From NCBI GenBank assembly GCA_032718475.1, contig JAUCBJ010000069.1, positions 92,332 to 156,331 on the forward strand: a stretch of DNA of 64,000 nt, written 5' to 3'. Shown piece by piece: positions 28,133-38,100 of the stretch. The notes beneath the pieces are model-generated. The model saw only the letters and a list, made by a program, of their open reading frames with translations. It was not told the DNA's origin and did no database searches. A program made the translations under genes and the position numbers. The stretch's first letter is position 1. Every line of letters begins with the position of its first letter. The DNA is from Nemertoderma westbladi. Lineage: Eukaryota > Xenacoelomorpha > Nemertodermatida > Nemertodermatidae.

Positions 28133-31100
28133 ATGCCTGTGTGTCGCACCCCGCCACGACCACCCCATACTCGCAGCAAAGGACCCGCGCCATCTCTCCC
28201 AACTAATGGAGGCGGACGGATTACAATGACGACGAAGAATACTGGTGGATCAGAATCGAAAAATTCATCCGATCCTGGGTTCACAAATGTCGCCGATTCT
28301 AAGTCCATAACCCATGACAGATGCGGTGCAATGACAACTAATCCTATCGACTTCCGGTCGATTAATCCCGCCGAGACTGGGCCGATAAATCCCGCCGATT
28401 CTGGGTTAACGAACCACAACAGATGCGGTGCAACGACGACTAATCCTATCTACTTCCGGTCGATTAATCCCGCCGAGTCTGGGCCGATAAATCCCACCGA
28501 GTCCGGGCCAATAAATACCGCCGATTCTGGGTTAACAAACAACGATAGATGCGGTACAACGACGACTAATCCTATCGACTTCCGGTCTATTAATCCCGCC
28601 GAGTCTGGGCCGATAAATCCCACTGAGTCTGGGCCAATAAATACCGCCGATTCTGGGTTAACAAACAACGATAGATGCGGTGCAGCGACGACTAATCCTA
28701 TTGACTTCCGGTCGATTAATCCCGCTGAGACTGGGCCGATAAATCCCGCCGAGACTGGGCCGATAAATCCCGCCGAGACTGGGCCGATAAATCCCGCCGA
28801 GTCTGGGTCAATAAATACCGCCGATTCTGGGTTAACGAACCACAACAGATGCGGTGCAACGACAACTAATCCTATCGACTTCCGGTCGATTAATCCCGCC
28901 GAGACTGGGCCGATAAATCCCGCCGAGACTGGGCCAATAAATACCGCCGATTCTGGGTTAACGAACCACAACAGATGCGGTGCAACGACGACTAATCCTA
29001 TCTACTTCCGGTCGATTAATCCCGCCGAGTCTGGGCCGATAAATCCCACCGAGTCTGGGCCAATAAATACCGCCGATTCTGGGTTAACAAACAACGATAG
29101 ATGCGGTACAACGACGACTAATCCTATTGACTTCCGGTCTATTAATCCCGCCGAGTCTGGGCCGATAAATCCCACCGAGTCTGGGCCAATAAATACCGCC
29201 GATTCTGGGTTAACAAACAACGATAGATGCGGTGCAACGACGACTAATCCTATTGACTTCCGGTCTATTAATCCCGCCGAGTCTGGGCCGATAAATCCCA
29301 CCGAGTCTGGGCCAATAAATACCGCCGATTCTGGGTTAACAAACAACGATAGATGCGGTACAACGACGACTAATCCTATTGACTTCCGGTCTATTAATCC
29401 CGCCGAGTCTGGGCCGATAAATCCCACCGAGTCTGGGCCAATAAATACCGCCGATTCTGGGTTAACAAACAACGATAGATGCGGTGCAACGACGACTAAT
29501 CCTATTGACTTCCGGTCTATTAATCCCGCCGAGTCTGGGCCGATAAATCCCACCGAGTCTGGGCCAATAAATACCGCCGATTCTGGGTTAACAAACAACA
29601 ATAGATGCGGTGCAACGACGACTAATCCTATTGATTTCCGGTCGATTAATCCCGCTGAGACTGGGCCGATAAATCCCGCCGAGACTGGGCCGATAAATCC
29701 CGCCGAGACTGGGCCGATAAATCCCGCCGAGTCTGGGTCAATAAATACCGCCGATTCTGGGTTAACGAACCACAACAGATGCGGTGCAACGACAACTAAT
29801 CCTATCGACTTCCGGTCGATTAATCCCGCCGAGACTGGGCCGATAAATCCCGCCGAGTCTGGGCCAATAAATACCGCCGATTCTGGGTTAATGAACCACA
29901 ACAGATGCGGTGCAACGACGACTAATCCTATCGACTTCCGGTCTATTAATCCCGCCGAGTCTGGGCCGATAAATCCCGCCGAGTCTGGGCCGATAAATAC
30001 CGCCGATTCTGGGTTAACAAACAACGACAGATGCGGTGCAACAACGATTAATTCGGTCGATTTCCGAGGGACAAATCCCGCCGAGTCTGGGCCGATAAGT
30101 CTCGCCGAGTCTGGGCCAATAAACACCGCCGATTCTGGGTTAACAAACAACGATAGATGCGGTACAACGACGACTAATCCTATTGACTTCCGGTCTATTA
30201 ATCCCGCCGAGTCTGGGCCGATAAATCCCACCGAGTCTGGGCCAATAAATACCGCCGATTCTGGGTTAACAAACAACGATAGATGCGGTGCAACGACGAC
30301 TAATCCTATTGACTTCCGGTCTATTAATCCCGCCGAGTCTGGGCCGATAAATCCCACCGAGTCTGGGCCAATAAATACCGCCGATTCTGGGTTAACAAAC
30401 AACGATAGATGCGGTACAACGACGACTAATCCTATTGACTTCCGGTCTATTAATCCCGCCGAGTCTGGGCCGATAAATCCCACCGAGTCTGGGCCAATAA
30501 ATACCGCCGATTCTGGGTTAACAAACAACGATAGATGCGGTGCAACGACGACTAATCCTATTGACTTCCGGTCTATTAATCCCGCCGAGTCTGGGCCGAT
30601 AAATCCCACCGAGTCTGGGCCAATAAATACCGCCGATTCTGGGTTAACAAACAACGATAGATGCGGTGCAACGACGACTAATCCTATTGATTTCCGGTCG
30701 ATTAATCCCGCTGAGACTGGGCCGATAAATCCCGCCGAGACTGGGCCGATAAATCCCGCCGAGACTGGGCCGATAAATCCCGCCGAGTCTGGGTCAATAA
30801 ATACCGCCGATTCTGGGTTAACGAACCACAACAGATGCGGTGCAACGACAACTAATCCTATCGACTTCCAGTCGATTAATCCCGCCGAGACTGGGCCGAT
30901 AAATCCCGCCGAGTCTGGGCCAATAAATACCGCCGATTCTGGGTTAATGAACCACAACAGATGCGGTGCAACGACGACTAATCCTATCGACTTCCGGTCT
31001 ATTAATCCCGCCGAGTCTGGGCCGATAAATCCCGCCGAGTCTGGGCCGATAAATACCGCCGATTCTGGGTTAAAAAACAACGACAGATGCGGTGCAACAA

Positions 31101-34100
31101 CGATTAATTCGGTCGATTTCCGAGGGACAAATCCCGCCGAGTCTGGGCCGATAAGTCTCGCCGAGTCTGGGCCAATAAACACCGCCGATTCTGGGTTAAC
31201 TTACAACGACAGATGCGGTGCAACAACGACTAATCCTATCGACTTCCGGTCAATTAATCCCGCCGAGTCTGGGCCAATAAATCCCGCCGAGTCTAGGCCA
31301 ATATATACTGCCGATTCTGGGTTAACGAACAATGACAGATGCGGTGCAACGACGACTAATCCTATCGACTTGTGGTCGATTAATCCCGCTGAGTCTGGGC
31401 CGATAAATCCCGCCGAGTCTAGGCCAATAAATACCGCCGATTCTGGGTTAACAAACAACGACAGATGCGGTGAAATGACGATGAATTCGGTCGATTTCCG
31501 AGGGACAAATCCTGCCGAGTCTGGGCCGATAAATCTCGCCGAGTCTGGGCCGATTAATCCCGCTGAGTCTGGGCCAATAAATCCCGGCGTGTCCAGGCTA
31601 ATAAACCACGACAGATCCAGGGCAACGAGGACTACCGACTTCCTGCCGACAAATCCCATCATTGAAGACCAATTGGATGATGGAAGTTGGGTAGTACGAG
31701 CCAATAACAATGTCAAAGTAAACCTGAGCTGGGGAGGAGGCCCGGGTATCCATACAACCAATGATAACCCAGTTCAGGTTGGCACCACTAGATATGATGT
31801 ACCAGTAGACATTCATACCAATACAATAGTAGCCAATGATACATCAATTTCTGAAACTAAACTTTCGTTTTTAAATAATACCTGTACAGATACAGGCAGA
31901 ACCTGCACCATTGACTACTGTACCTGTCTATGTAACCATGCTGGTAGTAAATCAGAGGCTTTGAAAGCAAGTCATAGGAATACACAGACACACATATGTA
32001 ACTCCTCAATCTGTGAAACAGGCGATTTGCCAAATTGTTTTTCCTTTTCTAACAAATTTAAAGATATTGCCATGGGCCACATGCTGGGGGGAGGACATAC
32101 AGACAATAAAGAAGGGGGACATCAATATGACCCTTATGTAGCTGAGTGTATAACATCTGTAGGGGGAAGCACTATCTTTGAAATACCAGACTCCCATAAT
32201 CTACCCACAGACACAAACATTGACGAAATCACAGAAACCCATATCGAACAGCCTCACACACAGCCGCAAACTAGGTCCCATTCTCAAACCTACACTCCAA
32301 ATACCATCGGTGATACTAATGTTTACACCTTGTCACAATCCACTAATTGCCTGGAGAATGAAAATTATGAAGTATCTAACACCAATCTCTCAGTATATGC
32401 AAATGTGTTTACCCCACATATATTAGACTCCAGGGACACCACATATAACCAGTCAAAAGCCACTACCAACAACGAAACAACTACCTGTAATATTACTCAT
32501 GATAGCATTATAGAAACCAGCACTGAACCAAGAATACCGAGGAGTGATGCTGAACAAAGCATGCTGATCAAAGAACTTGTCAAAGACATAAAAGATGGCA
32601 AAACAAAGTTGAATAGCTTTCTAATTCTACCAACATATGAAGACATAAAAACATTACAACCAGGCAGTTGGATCTCTGATGGCATTGTTGATGCATTCCT
32701 CAGCCTCTTGGGACAATTTGAACCAAGGGCACTTCCAGTAGTGTGCCAGCTCACACAAAAGTTCCACCAAACAAACTTCACATATGATAGGTTTGAAGCA
32801 CTTAAATTCTTCGCAAAACCATATATTGAAAGGAATAGGAATGCAGAAAGAGGATGTGAATTTATCTTTTTCCCAGAATGTCATAGCGGCCATTTTATAC
32901 TCCATGTTGCTGAAGTAAAAACCCGCACAGTGTATAAAGTTTGTTCTTTTCGTAATAAGAAGCCAACTAAGACAACACGAGAGATTGCTAAAAACCTCAC
33001 TATCTTAGACGAAGCAATCGGGGCAGAAACAAATATCACAGCATGGAAAGCTTGCAACTCAAATTATCATTTCCCAAAACAGAAGAATAATTTTGACTGT
33101 GGTGCTTTCCTATGTCAACACGCCCTTGCAATTGCTAACAATCAAAAAGATATACTAACAGTTAACAGCAACCAAATGCGTTCATGGTTGAAGAGATGTA
33201 TTGACGAAGTCAAAGTATTAGATCTCCATGGCATACCAATTTGGCCTTCCGATCTATCACCAATCTCTAATAAGCACAATACTAGCAATGCATCCACATC
33301 TGATGTTCAGTATATAAACAGCAATGACTCAGAGGCTACTGAGTTACAGGATGCTATGGAGTCTGTACAGAGGGCCTCTGACTTTATTTCAGTTATAAAG
33401 CGGTTAAAACTTCTGCAAAACCCAAAGGATGACCTTGCCAAATCTTTAATCACTCTGGGAATGAACAAATTGGGAAAGCTGCAGAAATTATTATTTAAGG
33501 AAATTTCTGATAATCTTATAGGCGAAATACTAGGAGTACAGTGCTCTATCATTAATAGGAAATCAATTGAAGAACTGTCAAAGGATGTGGCTGAATTTGC
33601 TCATGTCATTTACAATAAAGCTCTGAGTGCAAACTTTAAGAAGCGCATCAACTCCTCATCAACAAATGCATTTGGACTTCTCGAACTTATCAGCCTGGTT
33701 ACAAATTTGCAAGTTGAAGTCAAAAGTCTCAACACCCTGTATTTAACATCAACAAAAAAGATCTCCCAACTAGAGAAAAAAATTACTCAACTTGAACATG
33801 CAGTTTCCAAGGAAAAGACCACTAACGCTGATTTACAAGCAACCATAGAGCGGGCAAATCAATGGAATCAAGAAAGAAAGGGGACTGTGACAAAACAACC
33901 TAAGGCACCAAATCCACGCAAGAAACAGAAACGGAAAAGGGTGATGAAAGCTCAAACTCATTCTCCTACAATAGATGAGGGGGGTACAGATACGACCTGG
34001 TCAACTGAGGATAGTGTTGGTGAATTCATAACTGTAGATGAACTGCAGGATAGCAGTTCCAATGATACTAAAAACTTAAACAACAATCATATATCAATTC

Positions 34101-35173
34101 CAAATCCAATCAGTATAGAAGATGTGTTACATAGCAAAAATGTATGGACTAAGCCGAAAGCCCCTTCCCATCAAAAACAAACTAGTACGAAACCACCTGA
34201 AGCAATCATACCCATATCAAATCACTTTACTGCACTTGATGAGGACTCTATAGTAGCAAATCTTTTAAAGCAACAAAATATATTACTAAAGTCGCTCTTG
34301 GACGAAAAAGCTGATAACAAATCAAATACAAATATGTCAAACCCTCACCAGGATAAAAACCCTCATGACACGACTCCTAAACAAGCTCAGACTACATGCT
34401 GTAATAGCACACATAAAATACAAGATGTGCCTGTACAGCAGGAAGATAAAACCAGAACAATAATTGTAACAGGTTTACCGCCAAATACCTCCTCTGTATC
34501 GCTATCCCAGCTATGTCACTATCAAACAGCTATTAGGCCGATACATGTATGGGTAAGAGGGACCAGAGGGCATGAAAAGGAAGCTAAAGTAGTAGTGGAG
34601 AAGTCTGATCTTGAATTGTTTATGAATACATCAATTTGGCCAGGCCGTGAACCTCAAGTCAGGGAATGGACAAGTTTTAGGAAGAGTCATAACCAGGATA
34701 AAGAGTCTGAAAGAAATGCAGAAGAGAACCAAACTGGGCCACAGAGTTACGAGCATAAGCAAAATTCTGGTGCTGGTGCTGAAAGCAATAGGGGGCGATC
34801 AACAGGATACAGGCAAAGCAACTCTCCAACATATAGGACAGATAGCAACTATTATAGATTCTACACTAGGACTTACAGCAGGTACCCCAATAGAGATAAT
34901 AATAGTGACTTTAGCAGTCATAACAATTATAATAAAATGGGCCAATATCCTGAGGGACAACAATACACCAGAGGGCTTAACACATACTCCAATAATTATT
35001 CGAATCCCTACAATCAGCGAGACTTTATGAGAGAAAAATCTCACCGTAACAACTGGAGCCTAAACTACAACTCTTCGAACCACAAAGATCAGGACAAACG
35101 AAACTCAAATGGGGTTAATAGACAAGTACCAAGAAACCAACAAAAATATCAGGATCATCGCTATCATTTTTAA
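28133..35173 (+). CDS. LINE ORF1: giant repeat-containing protein with Ulp1-like domain
   Basis: This encodes 2346 aa from the first in-frame ATG (28133, A at -3). The frame is open back to a TAA at 28055, but no earlier ATG exists. Order of parts: a short basic Pro-rich start; residues about 53-1170, 25 RCG-containing modules of about 42 aa plus a degenerate last one; a Cys-rich stretch about 1250-1305; a Ulp1/C48-like protease domain about 1495-1700; a coiled coil about 1848-1913; a basic cluster KKQKRKRVMK near 1930; a possible RRM-like fold about 2109-2178; and an Asn/Tyr/Arg/Ser-rich disordered tail. LINE ORF1 proteins generally bind element RNA, and the C-terminal part suits that. A cysteine protease-like domain is known from some LINE and other transposon proteins, where its job is unclear. 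ORF2 overlaps its end in the +1 frame. The codon use and CpG content of the repeat part differ visibly from the AT-rich remainder. Confidence 0.9.
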   Translation: MPVCRTPPRPPHTRSKGPAPSLPTNGGGRITMTTKNTGGSESKNSSDPGFTNVADSKSITHDRCGAMTTNPIDFRSINPAETGPINPADSGLTNHNRCGATTTNPIYFRSINPAESGPINPTESGPINTADSGLTNNDRCGTTTTNPIDFRSINPAESGPINPTESGPINTADSGLTNNDRCGAATTNPIDFRSINPAETGPINPAETGPINPAETGPINPAESGSINTADSGLTNHNRCGATTTNPIDFRSINPAETGPINPAETGPINTADSGLTNHNRCGATTTNPIYFRSINPAESGPINPTESGPINTADSGLTNNDRCGTTTTNPIDFRSINPAESGPINPTESGPINTADSGLTNNDRCGATTTNPIDFRSINPAESGPINPTESGPINTADSGLTNNDRCGTTTTNPIDFRSINPAESGPINPTESGPINTADSGLTNNDRCGATTTNPIDFRSINPAESGPINPTESGPINTADSGLTNNNRCGATTTNPIDFRSINPAETGPINPAETGPINPAETGPINPAESGSINTADSGLTNHNRCGATTTNPIDFRSINPAETGPINPAESGPINTADSGLMNHNRCGATTTNPIDFRSINPAESGPINPAESGPINTADSGLTNNDRCGATTINSVDFRGTNPAESGPISLAESGPINTADSGLTNNDRCGTTTTNPIDFRSINPAESGPINPTESGPINTADSGLTNNDRCGATTTNPIDFRSINPAESGPINPTESGPINTADSGLTNNDRCGTTTTNPIDFRSINPAESGPINPTESGPINTADSGLTNNDRCGATTTNPIDFRSINPAESGPINPTESGPINTADSGLTNNDRCGATTTNPIDFRSINPAETGPINPAETGPINPAETGPINPAESGSINTADSGLTNHNRCGATTTNPIDFQSINPAETGPINPAESGPINTADSGLMNHNRCGATTTNPIDFRSINPAESGPINPAESGPINTADSGLKNNDRCGATTINSVDFRGTNPAESGPISLAESGPINTADSGLTYNDRCGATTTNPIDFRSINPAESGPINPAESRPIYTADSGLTNNDRCGATTTNPIDLWSINPAESGPINPAESRPINTADSGLTNNDRCGEMTMNSVDFRGTNPAESGPINLAESGPINPAESGPINPGVSRLINHDRSRATRTTDFLPTNPIIEDQLDDGSWVVRANNNVKVNLSWGGGPGIHTTNDNPVQVGTTRYDVPVDIHTNTIVANDTSISETKLSFLNNTCTDTGRTCTIDYCTCLCNHAGSKSEALKASHRNTQTHICNSSICETGDLPNCFSFSNKFKDIAMGHMLGGGHTDNKEGGHQYDPYVAECITSVGGSTIFEIPDSHNLPTDTNIDEITETHIEQPHTQPQTRSHSQTYTPNTIGDTNVYTLSQSTNCLENENYEVSNTNLSVYANVFTPHILDSRDTTYNQSKATTNNETTTCNITHDSIIETSTEPRIPRSDAEQSMLIKELVKDIKDGKTKLNSFLILPTYEDIKTLQPGSWISDGIVDAFLSLLGQFEPRALPVVCQLTQKFHQTNFTYDRFEALKFFAKPYIERNRNAERGCEFIFFPECHSGHFILHVAEVKTRTVYKVCSFRNKKPTKTTREIAKNLTILDEAIGAETNITAWKACNSNYHFPKQKNNFDCGAFLCQHALAIANNQKDILTVNSNQMRSWLKRCIDEVKVLDLHGIPIWPSDLSPISNKHNTSNASTSDVQYINSNDSEATELQDAMESVQRASDFISVIKRLKLLQNPKDDLAKSLITLGMNKLGKLQKLLFKEISDNLIGEILGVQCSIINRKSIEELSKDVAEFAHVIYNKALSANFKKRINSSSTNAFGLLELISLVTNLQVEVKSLNTLYLTSTKKISQLEKKITQLEHAVSKEKTTNADLQATIERANQWNQERKGTVTKQPKAPNPRKKQKRKRVMKAQTHSPTIDEGGTDTTWSTEDSVGEFITVDELQDSSSNDTKNLNNNHISIPNPISIEDVLHSKNVWTKPKAPSHQKQTSTKPPEAIIPISNHFTALDEDSIVANLLKQQNILLKSLLDEKADNKSNTNMSNPHQDKNPHDTTPKQAQTTCCNSTHKIQDVPVQQEDKTRTIIVTGLPPNTSSVSLSQLCHYQTAIRPIHVWVRGTRGHEKEAKVVVEKSDLELFMNTSIWPGREPQVREWTSFRKSHNQDKESERNAEENQTGPQSYEHKQNSGAGAESNRGRSTGYRQSNSPTYRTDSNYYRFYTRTYSRYPNRDNNSDFSSHNNYNKMGQYPEGQQYTRGLNTYSNNYSNPYNQRDFMREKSHRNNWSLNYNSSNHKDQDKRNSNGVNRQVPRNQQKYQDHRYHF
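29105..30160 (+). repeat. 1056-bp higher-order duplication in ORF1, copy 1
   Basis: Modules 7 to 14 form an eight-module block. Three independent landmarks (GGTACAACG at 29105, the GATTAATCCCGCTGAG start at 29644, and TTTCCGAGGG at 30061) recur exactly 1056 bp later. The length is a multiple of three, so the frame is kept. Confidence 0.93.
30161..31216 (+). repeat. 1056-bp higher-order duplication in ORF1, copy 2
   Basis: Modules 15 to 22 repeat modules 7 to 14. In translation I see only a few differences inside the block: Asn to Asp in the NNN/NND linker before module 19, Arg to Gln in the IDFRS motif of module 20, and Thr to Lys after module 21. A Tyr for Asn stands at the right boundary. 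The near identity indicates a recent duplication or ongoing homogenisation. Confidence 0.93.
31880..32045 (+). other. ORF1 Cys-rich segment
   Basis: After the repeats, residues about 1250-1305 of ORF1 hold ten or so cysteines plus histidines: CTDTGRTC, then YCTCLCNH, then HICNSSIC and PNC. The spacing suggests metal binding, but it matches no zinc-finger pattern I can name (it is not the CCHC knuckle common in ORF1 proteins). It could equally be a disulphide-free Cys cluster with no zinc role. Confidence 0.5.
32615..33230 (+). other. Ulp1/SENP (C48)-like protease domain in ORF1
   Basis: Residues about 1495-1700 show the C48 layout: GSWISDGIVDAFLSLL corresponds to the WLND(E)II helix of Ulp1, GHFILHV holds the catalytic His (His1587), KQKNNFDCGAFLC holds the oxyanion Gln (Gln1650) and nucleophile Cys (Cys1656). 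Gln to Cys spacing is 6 residues, as in yeast Ulp1 (Gln574, Cys580). The residue 17 after His, where Ulp1 has its Asp (His514 to Asp531), is Cys1604 in VYKVCSF. The family normally cleaves SUMO or related modifiers. Whether this copy is a working protease is uncertain given the missing Asp. Confidence 0.82.
33676..33890 (+). other. ORF1 coiled coil and basic cluster
   Basis: A heptad-like pattern of Leu, Ile and Val runs through LVTNLQVEVKSLNTL and KISQLEKKITQLEHAV, residues about 1848-1913. It is followed just downstream by the lysine/arginine cluster KKQKRKRVMK, a candidate nuclear localisation signal. Coiled coils drive trimerisation of many LINE ORF1 proteins, so oligomerisation is a fair inference. 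Confidence 0.7.
34455..34670 (+). other. Possible RRM-like RNA-binding fold in ORF1
   Basis: Residues about 2109-2178 read RTIIVTGLPPNTSS at one end, resembling the RNP2 strand and first loop of RRM folds. EAKVVVEKSDLELF follows about 35 residues later, where a second core strand would be. RRM-type domains are typical of APE LINE ORF1 proteins. The aromatic RNP1 positions are not obvious, so this is tentative. The Asn/Tyr/Arg-rich tail after it (to 35170) would also favour RNA binding. Confidence 0.45.
35109..35173 (+). promoter_or_regulatory. ORF1/ORF2 overlap with alternative ORF2 starts
   Basis: The two ORFs overlap by 65 bases, ORF2 being +1 relative to ORF1. The ATG at 35109 has C at -3 and G at +4. 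The ATG at 35184 has A at -3 and follows the ORF1 stop by 10 bases. Either termination-reinitiation or leaky scanning/internal entry is possible. A frameshift fusion cannot be excluded, since the ORF2 frame is open from 35064. Confidence 0.6.
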
Positions 35174-38100
35174 ATCAAATACAATGAAAATACTGGGGAA
35201 TGGGTATAATGACAAGTTATCCTTAAACACTAATAAACCTCAAAAGGAAATGAAGGTATTGCCAGTGTCCAATATAGCTTTAGAGAATATGACCCCTCAT
35301 GAGGAGATACCTTCAGCAATCTCAGAACGTCTTAACATAATGACATACAACTGCCAGGGGTATCTGAGAAATAAATTATATATTGACAAACTTCTGATGG
35401 AAAACAACCCTGATATATTAGTGTTACAGGAACACTGGCTCAACCCAAGGGAGGCTGAATACCACTTTAATCCAGGAAATACTTTTCCCAATTACGCAGT
35501 AGTCAATTACTCTATAGCCCATGGGATGCTGATCAATAAACCTAGAGTACGTGGCGAAGGTGGTGTCGCTCTTATGGTGAAGGAAAATATCTTGCAATAC
35601 TGCTCGACAATTCATTCGAACTCAGATCGGATAAAAGCAATACGGCTTCAGGGTAAATATGCAAATGATATTGGGATCGCGTGCATATACTTGCCTGCAG
35701 ACTGTAAGCAGGATGGAAATAGAGAAGAGTATATAAAAGTATTGTCTGAATTAGCCCTACTAATAGAAGACTGTGAAGATATAGCACTGCCTCTAATTAT
35801 AGCTGGAGACACCAATGGCTCCATTGGGAGACATGATAAGTATATGCGAGGACCAGACAAGTACTCTGAATTTGGCATGATATTTGAAAAACAAATAGTG
35901 TCGAGCTATAACCTAATAGTTACAGATATGACTATAAAAGGAAGCGGTAATGAATACACATACTATTTCAAGTCTAAAGATGGAACTACTTCAAGGAGCA
36001 GTTATATTGACCATATTCTAATTCCTCAGAACATTGAGGATAACCATCTAGAGAGCAAAGTATTTGACGAGGATCACACAAACCGCTCCGATCATGTTCC
36101 ACTGCAGGCAATATTCACATTTAATCAGGTAACCTCTGCAATACCTGCCAAACACAGACATAAGCAACTAAAGGATATCTTCTATTTTAATAAGGCTACT
36201 CCAGAAGCTATCAACAACTACAAATCAGATATTGTTAACAAATTAACAACTATTAATCAGGATATAGCCAGCTCCCGAAATCCAGAAATTATGTTGAAGA
36301 AACTTATGGATACCTTGATGGAGTCATCCAAAAGAAACATCCCCTATATTAGAGTTCACCAGAAGAAGAAGAGACATCACATGGACCGGAAAAACTGTAG
36401 CATCTCAAATAAGTTTGAACTTCAAAAATGTGAAAAGAAACTGAAAGAAGCCAAAAAGATATATAAGAGACATGGGGGGATATCAGATACAGAGAGCCAC
36501 CTACATTATATGCAGTGCTACCTGGAGCACAGGGCACTACTCAAGAGCAACCAACAGAGCATGTACCACTCTTATAACTCTCATATTAAGGAGCTAGCAG
36601 AATCAACCAGAAACCCAAAACATTTCTGGAAATTGATAAAGATGGTCAAACCAAGGAAACCAATGTCACCCACTGCTGCAGACACTCTTCACAACGAACT
36701 CAAAAGTCACTTCAATTCTGATAATCCTACAGAAGCTCCACAACCAAGTGACCATACGCATACGTGCCCAAGCAACATAAATCCGGTCTATAATGACTCC
36801 AAACAAGCTAATAAATTTGTGACTGCATTAACCATTGAAGAAAATATAAAAGAACTTAATAAGGGGAAAACAGGGGATTATTATAACATTCAATCTGAAC
36901 ATCTCCACTATGGGTCCTCACATATTTTATGTAAATTTATTGCCGATATATTTAACCAAATGAATTATAGTGGTGAATGTCCAAAGATTCTGTGCACAGG
37001 ACTTATGTTGGCAGTACCAAAACCATCTAAGAACCAGAAGCTACAGATTGCTCCAGAAAATAACTCAAGAATGATCACCATTTTAGCAACACTTGCAAAG
37101 TTGTGGGAGATTACCATTAAGGGTGATATGAAAGAAATCCTCAAGACAAATGACCTCCAGATGGGATACAAGGAAAACTTAAGCTCCGAATCTGCATACC
37201 TAACAGTTAATAACCTCATAAAATATTTCAACAAGAAGAACTCTCCAATATACATGCTCTCCCTCGACCTATCTTCAGCTTTCGATAAAGTCAGCTATCA
37301 TAAGCTTTTTGACAAACTTCGACAGACCAAGCTAAATAATAAACTCGTGAATGCTATTGAATCTTACTATAGGAACTCCTTGGCATTCCTGAATTGTGAT
37401 GGATACATACACAGTGAAGGGATTCATCTTGGTCAAGGAGTTCGGCAAGGTGGGGTCCTGTCACCCCTCTTGTTTAATTTCTACATTGCTGAAATGGTGA
37501 ACGAAATAGTCAACAGTGGCCTGGGAATTCACTTAGGGCACCAATCTTTCTCAATTGTCAGCTATGCTGACGATATCATTGTGCTTGCTAACTCCATACA
37601 TGATATCGAGGCTCTAACTAATATACTGACTAACTCACTGACAGAACTCAATTTGAAGATTAATATAAAGAAAACCCACTTTATCGTGTCGAACCCGGAT
37701 AGCTCAATGTCTATTGGAGAATCATTAAAGATAATTGGTGACACCCTTTTTTCTGAGCCAACCTGCACATATATGGGTCTACCCTTACCAGGTACAGATA
37801 AAAACCTAAAGGACTTGTTTACCAGCAAGATATGGATGAACTGCTCAATGCTTTCATCCCGCGGTCTAAAACCAAACTCAGTCTCGTTAAATGTGACAGC
37901 TACAATATGGAGGTCAGTATGCATCCCGAGCATTACTTATGGATCATCATCACTGAGTACTAAACTAATAGATGATGTTGGAACTACATGTAGGAAGGGT
38001 ATGCGATCGATACTGCATGCGGGGAACTACATTAAAAACAAGGTATTAAACGTGTTATTTGGATCTGCAGATCTCTCTAATACCATCCTTGCACATCAAT

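Larger units (their letters stand above)
28291..31650 (+). repeat. ORF1 internal tandem repeat (126-bp / 42-aa modules)
   Basis: Twenty-five modules carry the signature (D/N)RCG followed by TTTNPIDFRSINP, then two to four copies of an 8-aa submodule of the type AESGPINP, ending NTADSGLT. The common unit is 42 aa (126 bp). Longer modules differ by whole 24-bp submodules, so the reading frame is never lost. Modules with GTTTT and GATTT alternate in two places, giving a 252-bp dimer. Modules 2-3 and 6-7 also match at an offset of 552 bp. One Cys per module is invariant. A 26th module near 31600 is degenerate (DRSR). I recognise no known domain in the module. It is polar and Pro/Gly/Ser/Asn-rich, probably an extended or disordered spacer or multivalent binding array. 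Confidence 0.93.

Noticed and set aside
29002-31182. 726-codon minus-strand open frame opposite ORF1
   Set aside because: It lies wholly within the ORF1 repeat. One repeat unit happens to be free of antisense stops, so all copies are. The sense strand carries the domain-bearing protein. The neighbouring antisense frames at 28054, 28450 and 31201 are explained the same way.
32988-33004. Satellite-like string CTAAAAACCTCACTATC inside ORF1
   Set aside because: It is a short match in the coding region of the protease domain, not extended on either side; expected by chance given the many satellite variants.
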